A program made the translations under genes and the position numbers. A DNA stretch of 45,868 bases. It comes from Eubacteriales Family XIII. Incertae Sedis bacterium. Its GTDB lineage: Bacteria; Bacillota; Clostridia; Peptostreptococcales; Anaerovoracaceae. Position 1 is the stretch's first letter. Every line of letters starts with the position of its first letter. The stretch is from contig JAISED010000005.1 of assembly GCA_031264295.1 (NCBI GenBank), forward strand, positions 1 through 45,868, given 5' to 3'. The notes beneath the pieces are model-generated. The model ran no database searches. It was not told where the DNA came from and saw only the letters and a program-made list of their open reading frames with translations. Shown one piece after another: positions 17,419-26,828 of the stretch.

Positions 17419-19116
17419 ATGGCAGAATATAAAACAATTCGCGATATGCTTACCCATGTCGCCGAAAAACACGGCGATGAGCCGGCTTTTTTACAGAAAC
17501 GCGTTAAGGGAGGTTCTTACGAAATCATAACGTACAGTCGTTTCATTGCCGATATGAACGCCTTGGGGGCGAAACTGAACGACTTGGGACTCTACGGCGA
17601 CAAGATCGCCGTAATCGGTGAAAATTGCTATCAGTGGACTGTCACTTATCAAGCCGTCGTTAATGGTGTCGGCGTGATCGTCCCCATCGACAAGCTGCTT
17701 ACACCGGCGGAAATCTTCAACCTCATTGAAAGAGCCGGATGCTCCGCCGTTTTTTACACTGAAAGTTTTGAGACGATTTTTGAGGACTATCCCATCCGGT
17801 TCAAATTCAGGATGAATCAATACACAGACTCATCCAAGCTGCCGATAAGTGAAACTTGGGCGGAACTTGTGGACGCCGGCCACAAATTATCCCTGGACAG
17901 CATCATAAAATATGTCAACACCGAGATCGATCCTGAGGCGCCGACAGTGCTGATGTTCACCTCGGGCACTACGAGCATACCTAAAGGCGTATCCCTCTGC
18001 CACAGAAATCTCACGACCAATGTAAGAGACATCGACGGGGTCATGCACCTCAGCTCCAACGATAGAAACCTCTCCATACTGCCGAATCATCATTGCTTCG
18101 AATCTGTGCTGGGGACTATGTATATGCTCTCAAAGGGCGCTTCCATCGCCTACGGTGAGGGGCTTAAATATATACTCAAGAATCTCGCCGAATCGGAGTC
18201 CACAACATTGCTGGCCGTTCCCCTCTTGGTCGAATCGATACTGAGAAGGCTCTGGAAAAACATTGAGAAATCCGGCAAGGTGAACATGTTGCAGCGTCGG
18301 CTGAAATTAAACAAGTTTCTTCGCTCTATCGGCTTCGACTTTTCACGGCCTCTTTTCCGTTTCGCCCGCAAAGAACTCGGCGATAAGCTGAGGATGATCT
18401 TTACCGGCGCCGCGCCTATAGACCCCAAAATCTGCAGCGACCTTGAGAAGCTAGGCGTCAGAGTCCTTCAAGGCTACGGGCTTACCGAGGCTACGGCGCT
18501 CATCAGCGGTACGCCTATTAAATCATATTCAACTCCGGGTTCTGTCGGCATACCCATAGGCAAAACCCTTGTGAAGATCGATAATCCCGATGATCGCGGC
18601 GTCGGTGAAATCCTGTTCAAAGGCGCGAACATAATGATGGGATATTACAACATGCCCGGCGAAACCGCTGAAATCATCAAGGGCGGCTGGCTTCACACGG
18701 GCGATCTGGGTCATTTGGATCACAACGCCTGCCTTCACATAACCGGCCGCAAGAAAAACGTCATAGTCGCTAAATCCGGAAAGAATATCTATCCCGAAGA
18801 GCTGGAGATCTTCTTTTCGCGCAATAAATATATACATGAGATTATGGTATACGGTTCCGAGAGCGGGGACAAATTCTACAGCGGCGCTGTTGTGTGCGCC
18901 CAGATCAGACCTGATTATGACGCTATCCAGGCGGATTACGGCGAACTCAGCGAAGACGGGATGCTTAAGCTGATACAGGAAAATGTAGACGCTATGAATC
19001 AGCGGCTCCAAAATTATAAACACGTCCGCAGTGTGATTATACGTAAAGATGAATTCGTTAAAACTACGACTACCAAGCTTAAGCGCGCGGAGAATACACG
19101 CCCGCCAGCACCTTAA
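17419..19116 (+). CDS. AMP-binding long-chain acyl-CoA synthetase-like enzyme
   Basis: 565 residues. ANL-superfamily motifs are complete: P-loop VLMFTSGTTSIPKGV, GYGLTEATALISG, the GDLGHLD aspartate, GRKKNVIVAKSGKNIYPEE, and the late lysine in TTTTKLKR. It should adenylate a carboxylic acid and pass it to CoA; the layout is closest to long-chain fatty-acid ligases. The ATG has AGGAGAGCAA before it. It has its own leader and no operon partner: the next gene starts 129 bases downstream. Substrate not determinable from sequence. Confidence 0.88.
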   Translation: MAEYKTIRDMLTHVAEKHGDEPAFLQKRVKGGSYEIITYSRFIADMNALGAKLNDLGLYGDKIAVIGENCYQWTVTYQAVVNGVGVIVPIDKLLTPAEIFNLIERAGCSAVFYTESFETIFEDYPIRFKFRMNQYTDSSKLPISETWAELVDAGHKLSLDSIIKYVNTEIDPEAPTVLMFTSGTTSIPKGVSLCHRNLTTNVRDIDGVMHLSSNDRNLSILPNHHCFESVLGTMYMLSKGASIAYGEGLKYILKNLAESESTTLLAVPLLVESILRRLWKNIEKSGKVNMLQRRLKLNKFLRSIGFDFSRPLFRFARKELGDKLRMIFTGAAPIDPKICSDLEKLGVRVLQGYGLTEATALISGTPIKSYSTPGSVGIPIGKTLVKIDNPDDRGVGEILFKGANIMMGYYNMPGETAEIIKGGWLHTGDLGHLDHNACLHITGRKKNVIVAKSGKNIYPEELEIFFSRNKYIHEIMVYGSESGDKFYSGAVVCAQIRPDYDAIQADYGELSEDGMLKLIQENVDAMNQRLQNYKHVRSVIIRKDEFVKTTTTKLKRAENTRPPAP

Positions 19117-19245
19117 TAACGGCTTCTATTTCCTCATTTAAAGTTTAACAGATTTACTATTGTGATTCAAGCTCGTATACTGTAAAATATCAATGTCGTG
19201 TTATTCCTACATATAATTTGTAATACTAAAAGGAGAATTGCACTT

Positions 19246-20556
19246 ATGGAAAAACTATTCCAATTAAAAGCACATGGAACCGATGTGCGAACTGAGGTAG
19301 TCGGCGGCCTGACTACGTTCTTTGCGATGGCCTACATTATCTTCGTTAACCCCAATGTTCTGAGCAGTACCGGAATGAATTGGCAAGGCGTCATGATCGC
19401 CACCTGCCTGGCTTCGGCTCTGGGCTGCTTCCTGACCGGACTCATGTCTAATGTGCCTTTTGCACAAGCTCCCGGCATGGGTCTCAACGCCTTTTTCACA
19501 TACACCATTTGTTTCGGCATGGGTTACACATGGCAGCAGGGTCTCGCCATCGTCCTTATTTCGGGACTCATCTTTCTGCTGGTGTCGGTGACGCCTCTGC
19601 GAGGGCTGGTCATCGCATCCATACCGGCGCCGTTCAAGAACGCCATCTCTGCCGGTATCGGTCTTTTCATAGCCTTCATCGGCTTGATCAACGCCGGGAT
19701 TGTGCGGGTTGACGGCGACGCCGGCATCACCGCCTTGGGCGATGTAACGGGCAGCGGCGCGCTGCTTACCATCATCGGCCTCATCATCACAGCTGTGCTC
19801 ATCGCCTACAATGTCAAAGGCAACATTTTCATCGGTATTATCATAACAACTATCATAGGCGCATTCATGGGTCAGACGCAGCTGCCCGATCTGGACAGCA
19901 TATCATGGAGCCTTGCGCCCCTGGGCGAGACCTTTATGCAGATGGAATTTCACAGTCTGATGAGCCTTGGCGCCCTGCCTTTGATCACCGCGACGCTCAG
20001 CTTCTTTATTGTGGATATGTTTGACACGGTAGGCACTCTGCTTGGCGTAGCCGGTAACGCCGGCATGTTGGATAAGGACGGGAACCTGCACGGCGGCGAC
20101 AGGGCGATCATCGCCGACGCCATCGCCACCTGCACAGGCGCCGTGCTTGGCACTTCAACAGTCACCACCTTCGTCGAGTCCTCCACCGGCATACAGAGCG
20201 GCGCGCGCACAGGTATGTCTTCTGTTGTGACAGGGCTGTTGTTCGTCTTATGTACATTCTTCGCCCCCGTCGCAGGCGTCGTGCCGGGTGCGGCGACCGC
20301 CCCCGCTCTGATCATCGTAGGCGTGTATATGCTCAGGGGCGCAGCCAATATAGACTGGAGCGACTTTGAAGTCGCATTGCCCGCATTTCTGATCATCGCC
20401 ATGATGCCCTTTGCTTACAGTATCAGCAACGGCATCGGCTTCGGCTTCATCTCCTACACGCTTATCAAGGTATTGCGCGGCAAGGCAAAAGAAGTTCCGG
20501 TGCTGTTCTATGCCCTCAGCGTCCTCTTTGTCGCTATGTACATACTGAGCGCGTAA
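19246..20556 (+). CDS. NCS2/AzgA-type purine permease
   Basis: 436 residues with about 12 to 14 membrane helices. The start MEKLFQLKAHGTDVRTEVVG is the usual opening of the AzgA/PbuG group, and AAAAGGAGAATTGCACTT precedes the ATG at 19246. An in-frame ATG 16 codons earlier would fall in the leader. Conserved blocks: TFFAMAYIIFVNP, APGMGLNAFFTYT, ADAIATCTGAVLGTSTVTTF and ESSTGIQSGARTG. It probably imports adenine, guanine or hypoxanthine by proton symport. No convincing purine riboswitch was found in the 129-base leader. Confidence 0.9.
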   Translation: MEKLFQLKAHGTDVRTEVVGGLTTFFAMAYIIFVNPNVLSSTGMNWQGVMIATCLASALGCFLTGLMSNVPFAQAPGMGLNAFFTYTICFGMGYTWQQGLAIVLISGLIFLLVSVTPLRGLVIASIPAPFKNAISAGIGLFIAFIGLINAGIVRVDGDAGITALGDVTGSGALLTIIGLIITAVLIAYNVKGNIFIGIIITTIIGAFMGQTQLPDLDSISWSLAPLGETFMQMEFHSLMSLGALPLITATLSFFIVDMFDTVGTLLGVAGNAGMLDKDGNLHGGDRAIIADAIATCTGAVLGTSTVTTFVESSTGIQSGARTGMSSVVTGLLFVLCTFFAPVAGVVPGAATAPALIIVGVYMLRGAANIDWSDFEVALPAFLIIAMMPFAYSISNGIGFGFISYTLIKVLRGKAKEVPVLFYALSVLFVAMYILSA

Positions 20557-20675
20557 GGCTATTTAGGGGACGCCGCAAGTGTAGGCAAGCTCCGTCCCGG
20601 AACCCGGATATGATTTAGACAAGCTCCGGAAACCTGCGTTATGCTATCCGGCGAGGATTTCCGGAGGCTGCCTTT

Positions 20676-20712
20676 AACCTTCCGCCGATCGTTCTTCAGT
20701 CGGCGGAAGGTT
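20676..20712. terminator. Terminator hairpin between convergent genes
   Basis: A 13-base perfect stem, AACCTTCCGCCGA (20676-20688) with TCGGCGGAAGGTT (20700-20712), and an 11-base loop, placed between the permease and the histidine kinase stop. The flanking T tracts are short, so efficiency is uncertain. Confidence 0.7.
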
Positions 20713-20720
20713 CTATGTCG

Positions 20721-21950
20721 TCAAAGGAGCACATCGAATTGTATCCATTTCCCAAATTCGCCAGTTACGCCCATTTTGCCTTTGTGCGCCTTTACAATCG
20801 CCCCGGCTATGGAGAGGCCTATGCCGTATCCGCCGGTTTCGCGGGAGCGCGATTCGTCGCAGCGGTAAAACCGTTCAAATATCTTATCATGTTCTTCGTC
20901 GGCGACCCCTATGCCGGTGTTGAATACAGTAATGCGCGAATGGCCGCCCTCCTTGAGAAGTGAGGCCTTTACCTGCCCGGCGGCATCTGAATAACGAATG
21001 GCGTTGTCTATTAAAATCCCCGCAAGTTGTTTGATCTGTTTTTCATCGCCCACATACCGTATGCCTTCATCTATGCTGTATAGATACTGCTTCCCCTCTT
21101 CAAAGGCTCGGCTTTCAAACTCAAGTACGGTATTTAAGATCGCGCTGCTTAAGTCAAACTCGCTCCGTATGAGACCAGTCCGTTCCTCATCCGCCTTTGC
21201 AAGACTAAGCAACTCATGAACAAGTCCATTCATCCTGTCCGACTGCGCTTTAATGTGGCTGAGCCGTTGGTTCTCTCCTATTTCATTCTGCAATACCTCT
21301 ACATTCGCGCTGATAATCGTCAATGGCGTTTTAAGTTCATGGCTGGCGTCCGATATGAACTCCCTTTGTTTATCAAAAGCCGTCTTAACCGGGGCGACCA
21401 TCCATTTCGCAAAAAACGCGGAAAGGCAGGCCAAAACCAAGCTGACGGCGCCTGCCGCCCAGAGCGACGTCCTTGTGAGATGACTCAGCAGATTGATTTC
21501 AATACTGCGCTCGGCGAAGACAAGTATCTGACCATAGGGCTTTTCCGCCTTCAAAAAACTGTAATTTTCAATATTGCCCTTTAACTTCCCCGAGTCCGCA
21601 GCAGATGTAATAAAACCCTGCGCATCCTCCTTAGAAAATTCGAACATCATCTCCAGATTCAGTTCAAGTATTTCGCCGGCATTATCGATTTTCGCGTAGA
21701 AGAAGCGCCCCGCCTTCATCATTTCCGGGCCGCCGAACGGCTCATGCCCCCCCTGACGCCGCATACCGGGTCTGGCTCTCTGCGGGAAACTGAATCCGTC
21801 GTTCTCCACAACGGATATCATAAATTCCTCTGCTCTATTGTCGGAGGTCTGGTACACAGACAGGTTCAAAACGAGCAGAACAGCGGCAAACACGACCAGA
21901 AGCGTCCCCAGTACCACTGCGACGATCTTGACCTTCAGTCGTTTTAACAT
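20721..21950 (-). CDS. Two-component sensor histidine kinase
   Basis: 409 residues. One membrane helix (about 9-29), an extracytoplasmic sensor (about 30-165), a second helix (about 167-187), then the HisKA H-box SDASHELKTPLTIISAN and a HATPase domain: N-box LIDNAIRYSD, G1 NTGIGVADEEHD, F-box FERFYRCDESR, G2 GGYGIGLSIA. It should autophosphorylate on the H-box histidine and signal to the regulator encoded just upstream, whose stop overlaps its ATG by seven bases. The sensor domain has no recognisable ligand fold. Class: EnvZ/PhoR-like. Confidence 0.94.
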   Translation of the reverse strand: MLKRLKVKIVAVVLGTLLVVFAAVLLVLNLSVYQTSDNRAEEFMISVVENDGFSFPQRARPGMRRQGGHEPFGGPEMMKAGRFFYAKIDNAGEILELNLEMMFEFSKEDAQGFITSAADSGKLKGNIENYSFLKAEKPYGQILVFAERSIEINLLSHLTRTSLWAAGAVSLVLACLSAFFAKWMVAPVKTAFDKQREFISDASHELKTPLTIISANVEVLQNEIGENQRLSHIKAQSDRMNGLVHELLSLAKADEERTGLIRSEFDLSSAILNTVLEFESRAFEEGKQYLYSIDEGIRYVGDEKQIKQLAGILIDNAIRYSDAAGQVKASLLKEGGHSRITVFNTGIGVADEEHDKIFERFYRCDESRSRETGGYGIGLSIAGAIVKAHKGKMGVTGEFGKWIQFDVLL

Positions 21951-22621
21951 TCCGAAACCTCCAACGAATAACCCACATTGCGCACCGCCTTGATCTGCAG
22001 ATTCGAGCCGATCGCAACAAGCTTTTTTCGTACAAATGATATATAAACCTCTATGCTGTTATACTCCGCCTCACTGTCAAACCCCCATATTTTCTCTACG
22101 AACCTTTCCTTTGGAATGATTTGACGGCTGTTCGCGAGCAGCATGTCCATGATTTGATATTCCTTCGCAGAGAGCTTCACCCTACCCTTTTCGCCGCCTA
22201 TTTCGTGCGTATTCTTATCCAGAACTGTATTGCCCGCACACAGCTCGTCGCCGATAAACTCGCTGCCCCGGCGGGTGATCGCCCGCAGCCGCGCCAATAA
22301 TTCGCCCGTGGCGAAGGGTTTCGTAAGATAATCGTCCGCCCCGTTATCAAGTCCCTTTATCTTATCCCCGACCTCGGATTTCGCCGTCAGCAGCAGCACC
22401 GGCGTAGCGTTTCCCTGCTGCCGCAGAGAACACAATACGTCGATTCCGTTTTTACGCGGCAGCATAATATCCAGAATGATCGCGTCATACACGCCGGTCA
22501 TCGCGTAATCCTCACCGTCAGTTCCGTTAAATACGACGTCAACCTCATGCAAATGCTGCCTCAGTAAAGCGGCAAGCACCTCGGAAAGCTGCCGTTCATC
22601 CTCCACAACCAAAATTTTCAT
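21944..22621 (-). CDS. OmpR/PhoB-family response regulator
   Basis: 225 residues from the ATG at 22619-22621 (MKILVVEDERQLSEVLAAL), preceded by GGCGGAGAATTCA. A longer in-frame start 16 codons upstream lacks a site. Receiver: acidic pair VVEDE, phospho-acceptor Asp in DAIILDIMLPRKNG, Lys in LTKPFATGELLAR. The C-terminal winged helix (about 130-225) has KERFVEKIWGFDSEAEYNSI and VYISFVRKKL. It probably controls genes in response to the linked kinase; the divergent VTC cluster is a candidate target by position only. Confidence 0.95.
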   Translation of the reverse strand: MKILVVEDERQLSEVLAALLRQHLHEVDVVFNGTDGEDYAMTGVYDAIILDIMLPRKNGIDVLCSLRQQGNATPVLLLTAKSEVGDKIKGLDNGADDYLTKPFATGELLARLRAITRRGSEFIGDELCAGNTVLDKNTHEIGGEKGRVKLSAKEYQIMDMLLANSRQIIPKERFVEKIWGFDSEAEYNSIEVYISFVRKKLVAIGSNLQIKAVRNVGYSLEVSEC

Positions 22622-22916
22622 TGAATTCTCCGCCGGGCCGATAATCCCGACGCTCCTTTCGGGTTCCACTATGATAATAAAATGCTAATAAAGCCGTCTA
22701 AAAATCATCCGCGCGAGGGACGCGCCTTTTCCCTTCCTATTATACCAAGATATATTGAACTTTTATTGAAAAGATATATAAAGGTGACTTCTAAAAACCA
22801 AGATGTGCAGATTCGGCGTTTGAATAATAATCAAAATAAACTTTTCGCTCTTCAATATTCTTTCAAGCTTAACATAGTAAGATTATCCCATAAATTTAGA
22901 AATGAGGTGATCCATT

Positions 22917-23684
22917 ATGCAAAGTTTCTTCAAACGATATGAGAAAAAATACATTATTACGCCGGAGCAATGCGCCGTCTTTCAAAATATTCTATCACGG
23001 CGTATGGCGCCGGATCGCTTCGGCGAGTACCTGGTGCAGAACCTGTATTTCGACACCGAAAACTGGGACGTCATCCGCGCCTCTATCGAAAAACCCTTAT
23101 TTAAAGAGAAGTTGCGTCTGCGCTGCTATGGTACGCCGGATCAAGAGAGTACATTGTTTCTCGAACTTAAGAAGAAATACAAGGGGATCGTGTACAAGCG
23201 CCGGGTTCCCCTTCCCTTTAAGGCATTCACAGATAGAACTGTACGCGAAATTGTGTCGGGCGAATCCTCACAGATATCGCGGGAGCTGGATTTTTATCTC
23301 AAAACCGAGGCGGTTTCCGAGAAAATACATATTTCATATAATCGGATCGCCCTTAGCGGAATCACAGACGCGGGGCTGCGCGTTACCTTTGACACGCATA
23401 TGCGCTTTCGGCTGGACGGTTTGAACTTCGAACATCCCTGCGGCGGGAGGCTCATCCTGCCCCAAGGCGGCGTAGTGATGGAAATCAAAGCCCTTGGCGG
23501 GATGCCCCTGTGGCTCAGCCGCGCACTCGGTGAAAACGGGATTTTCCCGAGGACATTTTCCAAATACGGCGTATGCTACAGCGATTATATTTCTAAAGAA
23601 GACCGCGAAAAAGCGACAATAGAAGACCGCGAAAAAGCGATAATAGAAGGCCGCAAAAAAGGGACAGTAAAAATCAGCGCCTAA
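22917..23684 (+). CDS. VTC-domain protein (polyphosphate polymerase-like)
   Basis: 255 residues. The triphosphate-tunnel fold of VTC4-type enzymes is indicated by RYEKKYIITPEQ, NLYFDTENWDVI, KLRLRCYG, LFLELKKKYKGIVYKRRVPL, VMEIKALGGMPLW and FSKYGVCYSDY. These supply the basic residues and the ExExK-type glutamates lining the tunnel. Eukaryotic homologues make polyphosphate from ATP; bacterial ones are less well tested. The C-terminus has a 10-residue tandem repeat (KEDREKATIE/KEDREKAIIE-like). An ATG with GAGGTGATCCATT upstream. First of a three-gene plus-strand cluster with DUF4956 and a Cthe_2159-like lipoprotein. Confidence 0.85.
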   Translation: MQSFFKRYEKKYIITPEQCAVFQNILSRRMAPDRFGEYLVQNLYFDTENWDVIRASIEKPLFKEKLRLRCYGTPDQESTLFLELKKKYKGIVYKRRVPLPFKAFTDRTVREIVSGESSQISRELDFYLKTEAVSEKIHISYNRIALSGITDAGLRVTFDTHMRFRLDGLNFEHPCGGRLILPQGGVVMEIKALGGMPLWLSRALGENGIFPRTFSKYGVCYSDYISKEDREKATIEDREKAIIEGRKKGTVKISA

Positions 23685-23711
23685 TGGCGCAGAAGGAAGG
23701 ATGGTAAATCA

Positions 23712-24389
23712 ATGTTTGATATTATTACGGGAAGTGTGACAAACGGCGTCCCGAGCTTTGGCGGATTCCTCATCTGCACGATATGCTCCCTTGCATTCGG
23801 GCTGATCGTGTCTCTGTCATATATGTTCCACAATAAATACAGCAAGAGTTTAGCGGTAACCTTGGTATTACTACCCGCAACAGTGCAGATCATCATCATG
23901 CTCGTTAACGGCAATATAGGCGCCGGAGTCGCGGTGGCCGGGGCTTTCAGCCTGGTGCGGTTCCGCTCCATACCGGGCAGCGCGCGCGACATCTGCAGCC
24001 TATTTTTCGCAATGGCTCTGGGATTTGTCACGGGAATGGGATACATATTCTACGCGTTCACCTTCATGCTGCTGCTCAGCGGCGCAAGCTTGTTGTTGAC
24101 GCGGCTTCATTACGGTCAAGGCGCAACGGATACGCGCGTTTTGCGCATCACTATCCCTGAAAGTCTTGACTACGACAACTTGTTCGACGATGTACTTGTG
24201 AAATATACAAGAAGCGCCGAGCTTGACAAGGTTAAAACAACCAACATGGGCAGTTTATATGAATTGACATATTCCATACGATTAAAAACCGACCTCATGC
24301 CGAAGGCTTTCATAGATGAACTACGTTGCCGGAACGGTAATTTGAACATAATGCTCGGCAGAGAGCAGCTTGGCAGGGAGGAGCTTTAA
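23712..24389 (+). CDS. DUF4956 integral membrane protein
   Basis: 225 residues with four predicted membrane helices in the first 130 residues (FLICTICSLAFGLIVSLSYM, LAVTLVLLPATVQIIIMLVN, and two more around FFAMALGFVTGMGYIF). A cytoplasmic C-terminal ferredoxin-like region follows. The loop GAGVAVAGAFSLVRFRS and SARDI is characteristic of DUF4956. Its function is unknown to me. It is commonly encoded beside VTC-domain proteins, and here it starts 27 bases after one, with GGAAGGATGGTAAATCA upstream. A role in polyphosphate handling is inference from neighbours only. Confidence 0.82.
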   Translation: MFDIITGSVTNGVPSFGGFLICTICSLAFGLIVSLSYMFHNKYSKSLAVTLVLLPATVQIIIMLVNGNIGAGVAVAGAFSLVRFRSIPGSARDICSLFFAMALGFVTGMGYIFYAFTFMLLLSGASLLLTRLHYGQGATDTRVLRITIPESLDYDNLFDDVLVKYTRSAELDKVKTTNMGSLYELTYSIRLKTDLMPKAFIDELRCRNGNLNIMLGREQLGREEL

Positions 24390-24473
24390 GATCCATTCCC
24401 ATTTTTAATAATTATTACCATATGGTTTGGACTGAATTCATTATGCCGCAGCAGCGGCGGAACGGAGTTGATC

Positions 24474-26813
24474 ATGCGTCGGATAAAATGCAAATTCACC
24501 ACATTTTCAGCCTTATTTTTGGCATTAACTATAGCTCTCGCCGGATGCGGCAGCAGCGGGGCTTCTCAGTCGGGTCTTCTCACCGAGGGAAGCGTCAGCA
24601 CTCTTATAAATACAAGCGAATTCACTTGTGTGTACGAATACGCCCCCGAGGATACAGATGCCTCGTGGGATGCGACGCTTGCCGCGACTGTTGTGTTTGA
24701 TGGGGATACGGCGCAGGTTTCCGGTTCCGGCGCCGCATTCGCGGACGCGGCGCTCACCATCAAGCAGGCGGGAACTTATGTGCTGTCAGGGCTTCTATCT
24801 AACGGCCGGATCGTAATCGACGCGGGCAAAAACGACTTGGTGCGCCTGGTGCTTAACAATGTTTCCTTGCACAATGAAGCCGGTCCAGCGATCTATGCGC
24901 CGCAATCGGAAAAGGTAGTGCTGATACTCGGAAGCGCAACGGAAAACACCATATCCGACGGCGCGGGTTATGGGGAAACTGCCGATGAGCCTGACGCGGC
25001 GATCTTCGTTCAGGATAATCTGAGTATTACCGGCAATGGCGTCTTGACCGTTAACGGCAACAGCAAACACGGAATCCGCGCCCAGGACGCTCTGGTCGTC
25101 ACTGACGGCACACTTAATATCAACGCCGTTGGCGATGCGATCCGCGGCCGCGACGGTGTTGCGATTCAAAACGGCAGTTTCACACTGAACGCCGACGGCG
25201 ACGGCATCCAGTCAAATAATGACGAGGACGCCGCGAAGGGTTTCGTCATCATAAACGGCGGCGCGTATACTATCACGGCGCAGAACGACGGCATTCAGGC
25301 ACAAAGCGCCTTAACTATCACGGACGGCAATCTTCAGATCACAAGCGGCGGCGGCAGCGCGAACGCGCCCGCTTTGGAGGCAGGCTCGCGCGGCACTTGG
25401 GGCGGGATGCCCGGCGGCGGTGACTGGAGCGCCGGGCGAACTTCCGGCGGCGGTATTGATGGCGGGGTTCCAACAAATCCGCGTGGTGACGCGCCCGACG
25501 GCGCTCCGGGCGGCGGGCGGCCTCCCGGCGGTGGCTGGGACAGCGATCGCACTTCCGGCGGCGGCATCGGCGGCGGTGTTCCGGGATCAGGCGCGCCCGA
25601 CGGCACTCCGGGTGCGGGGCGCCCACCAGGCGACGGCAGCGGCTGGGTCGGCGATCGCGCCACTTCCGGCGGCGGCATCGGCGGCGGTGTTTCGGAATCA
25701 GGCGCGCCCGACGGTGTTCCCGGCGGCGGGCGTCCTCCCGGCGGTGGCTGGGAGGACGCTCCGGCAGGCGACCCGCGCGCTAGCACGGCGGCGCCCTCTA
25801 ATACATCCGGCGACCCGGCCGCGGCGGGAGGCGACCCGGCTGGTGCTGTGGCGGAAGGCTCCGAGGCCGAGGTCGCAGCGGAGGATGAATCGATCAGCAG
25901 GAAAGCTCTGAAAGCCGGAAAGTTGATATGCATCACCGGCGGAGAGATCAGCATTGACGCTGAGGACGACGCCGTACATTCAAACGACAACTTGATCGTG
26001 ACATCCGGCAAACTTTCCATCCAAACCGGGGACGATGGATTACACGCCGACTCTTTACTGGAAATATCAGGCGGGGAGATCAACATACCCGTCTGCTATG
26101 AAGGCATAGAGGGACTCTCAGTCACAATCAGCGGCGGCGATATTAATATCAACGCAAACGACGATGCCATTAACGCTGCGGGAGGCGCGGACAGCGCGCC
26201 GGGCGGCGGCACGGCAAGGGCGCAGGATCGCTTTTCATCAAACGGTGATATCTTTGTGCGCATCTCCGGGGGAACGCTTGATTTACTCGCCTCATACGAC
26301 GGCATCGACGCAAACGGCAATATTTTCTTTGAAGGCGGAGCGGTCAAGATCAGCGGTCCGTCTCAAGGAATGGACGGCGCGATAGATTTGGACGGCACAA
26401 TGCTTGTCAGCGGCGGCGAATTCATCGCTGCGGGCAGTGTAATGAATGTTTCCGGCGAATCCACACAGCCTGTTATCCTCGTTTCCTATAGTCAAAGACA
26501 AGCTTCCGGCAGTGTGATCGCGATCAAGAACGCAAACGGTGAAACACTGCTTGAGTATACAAGCAAAACCGACTATACGATGTCAGGATTCACCTCTCCG
26601 TCGTTTAAAATCGGCGAAACGTATTCATTGTTCATCGACGGTGAGAAAAAGACGGAGATTACGCTTGAGAACATTATAAACAGCACAGCCGACGACGGGA
26701 GCGAGTACAACGGCGGCAGAGGTGCAGGGCGCGGGAATTGGGGCGGCGAAATGCCGCCCGGCGCAAGGGGCGGCGGTGATCGCCCTAGCGGTGAAACGCT
26801 GATCGAGGGATGA
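24474..26813 (+). CDS. Cthe_2159-like beta-helix lipoprotein with Gly/Pro repeats
   Basis: 779 residues from the ATG at 24474 (GGAG six bases before); a TTG two codons earlier is less likely. The lipobox LALTIALAGCGSS predicts a lipid-anchored surface protein. The rest has many strand-turn repeats (ITDGNLQITSGGG, ISGGEINI, ISGGDININANDDAI) of the right-handed beta-helix found in Cthe_2159, a polygalacturonate-binding protein (PF14262). Between residues about 300 and 455 the helix is interrupted by Gly/Pro/Asp-rich near-repeats of about 40 residues, and another Gly-rich tail closes the protein. It probably binds a polysaccharide or acts in cell-surface assembly. Third gene of the VTC cluster. 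Confidence 0.78.
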   Translation: MRRIKCKFTTFSALFLALTIALAGCGSSGASQSGLLTEGSVSTLINTSEFTCVYEYAPEDTDASWDATLAATVVFDGDTAQVSGSGAAFADAALTIKQAGTYVLSGLLSNGRIVIDAGKNDLVRLVLNNVSLHNEAGPAIYAPQSEKVVLILGSATENTISDGAGYGETADEPDAAIFVQDNLSITGNGVLTVNGNSKHGIRAQDALVVTDGTLNINAVGDAIRGRDGVAIQNGSFTLNADGDGIQSNNDEDAAKGFVIINGGAYTITAQNDGIQAQSALTITDGNLQITSGGGSANAPALEAGSRGTWGGMPGGGDWSAGRTSGGGIDGGVPTNPRGDAPDGAPGGGRPPGGGWDSDRTSGGGIGGGVPGSGAPDGTPGAGRPPGDGSGWVGDRATSGGGIGGGVSESGAPDGVPGGGRPPGGGWEDAPAGDPRASTAAPSNTSGDPAAAGGDPAGAVAEGSEAEVAAEDESISRKALKAGKLICITGGEISIDAEDDAVHSNDNLIVTSGKLSIQTGDDGLHADSLLEISGGEINIPVCYEGIEGLSVTISGGDININANDDAINAAGGADSAPGGGTARAQDRFSSNGDIFVRISGGTLDLLASYDGIDANGNIFFEGGAVKISGPSQGMDGAIDLDGTMLVSGGEFIAAGSVMNVSGESTQPVILVSYSQRQASGSVIAIKNANGETLLEYTSKTDYTMSGFTSPSFKIGETYSLFIDGEKKTEITLENIINSTADDGSEYNGGRGAGRGNWGGEMPPGARGGGDRPSGETLIEG

Positions 26814-26828
26814 ACTCACCCCGATTAT

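Noticed and set aside
19117..19245. Possible purine riboswitch before the purine permease
   Set aside because: Stretches such as CGTATACTGTAAAATAT and CCTAC recall the purine aptamer, but the conserved TATGG, TCTACC and ACCGTAAAT blocks and the closing stem are not present in order.
25334..26086. Proline-rich minus-strand frame in the lipoprotein gene
   Set aside because: It is the antisense of the Gly/Pro repeat block and has no start signal.
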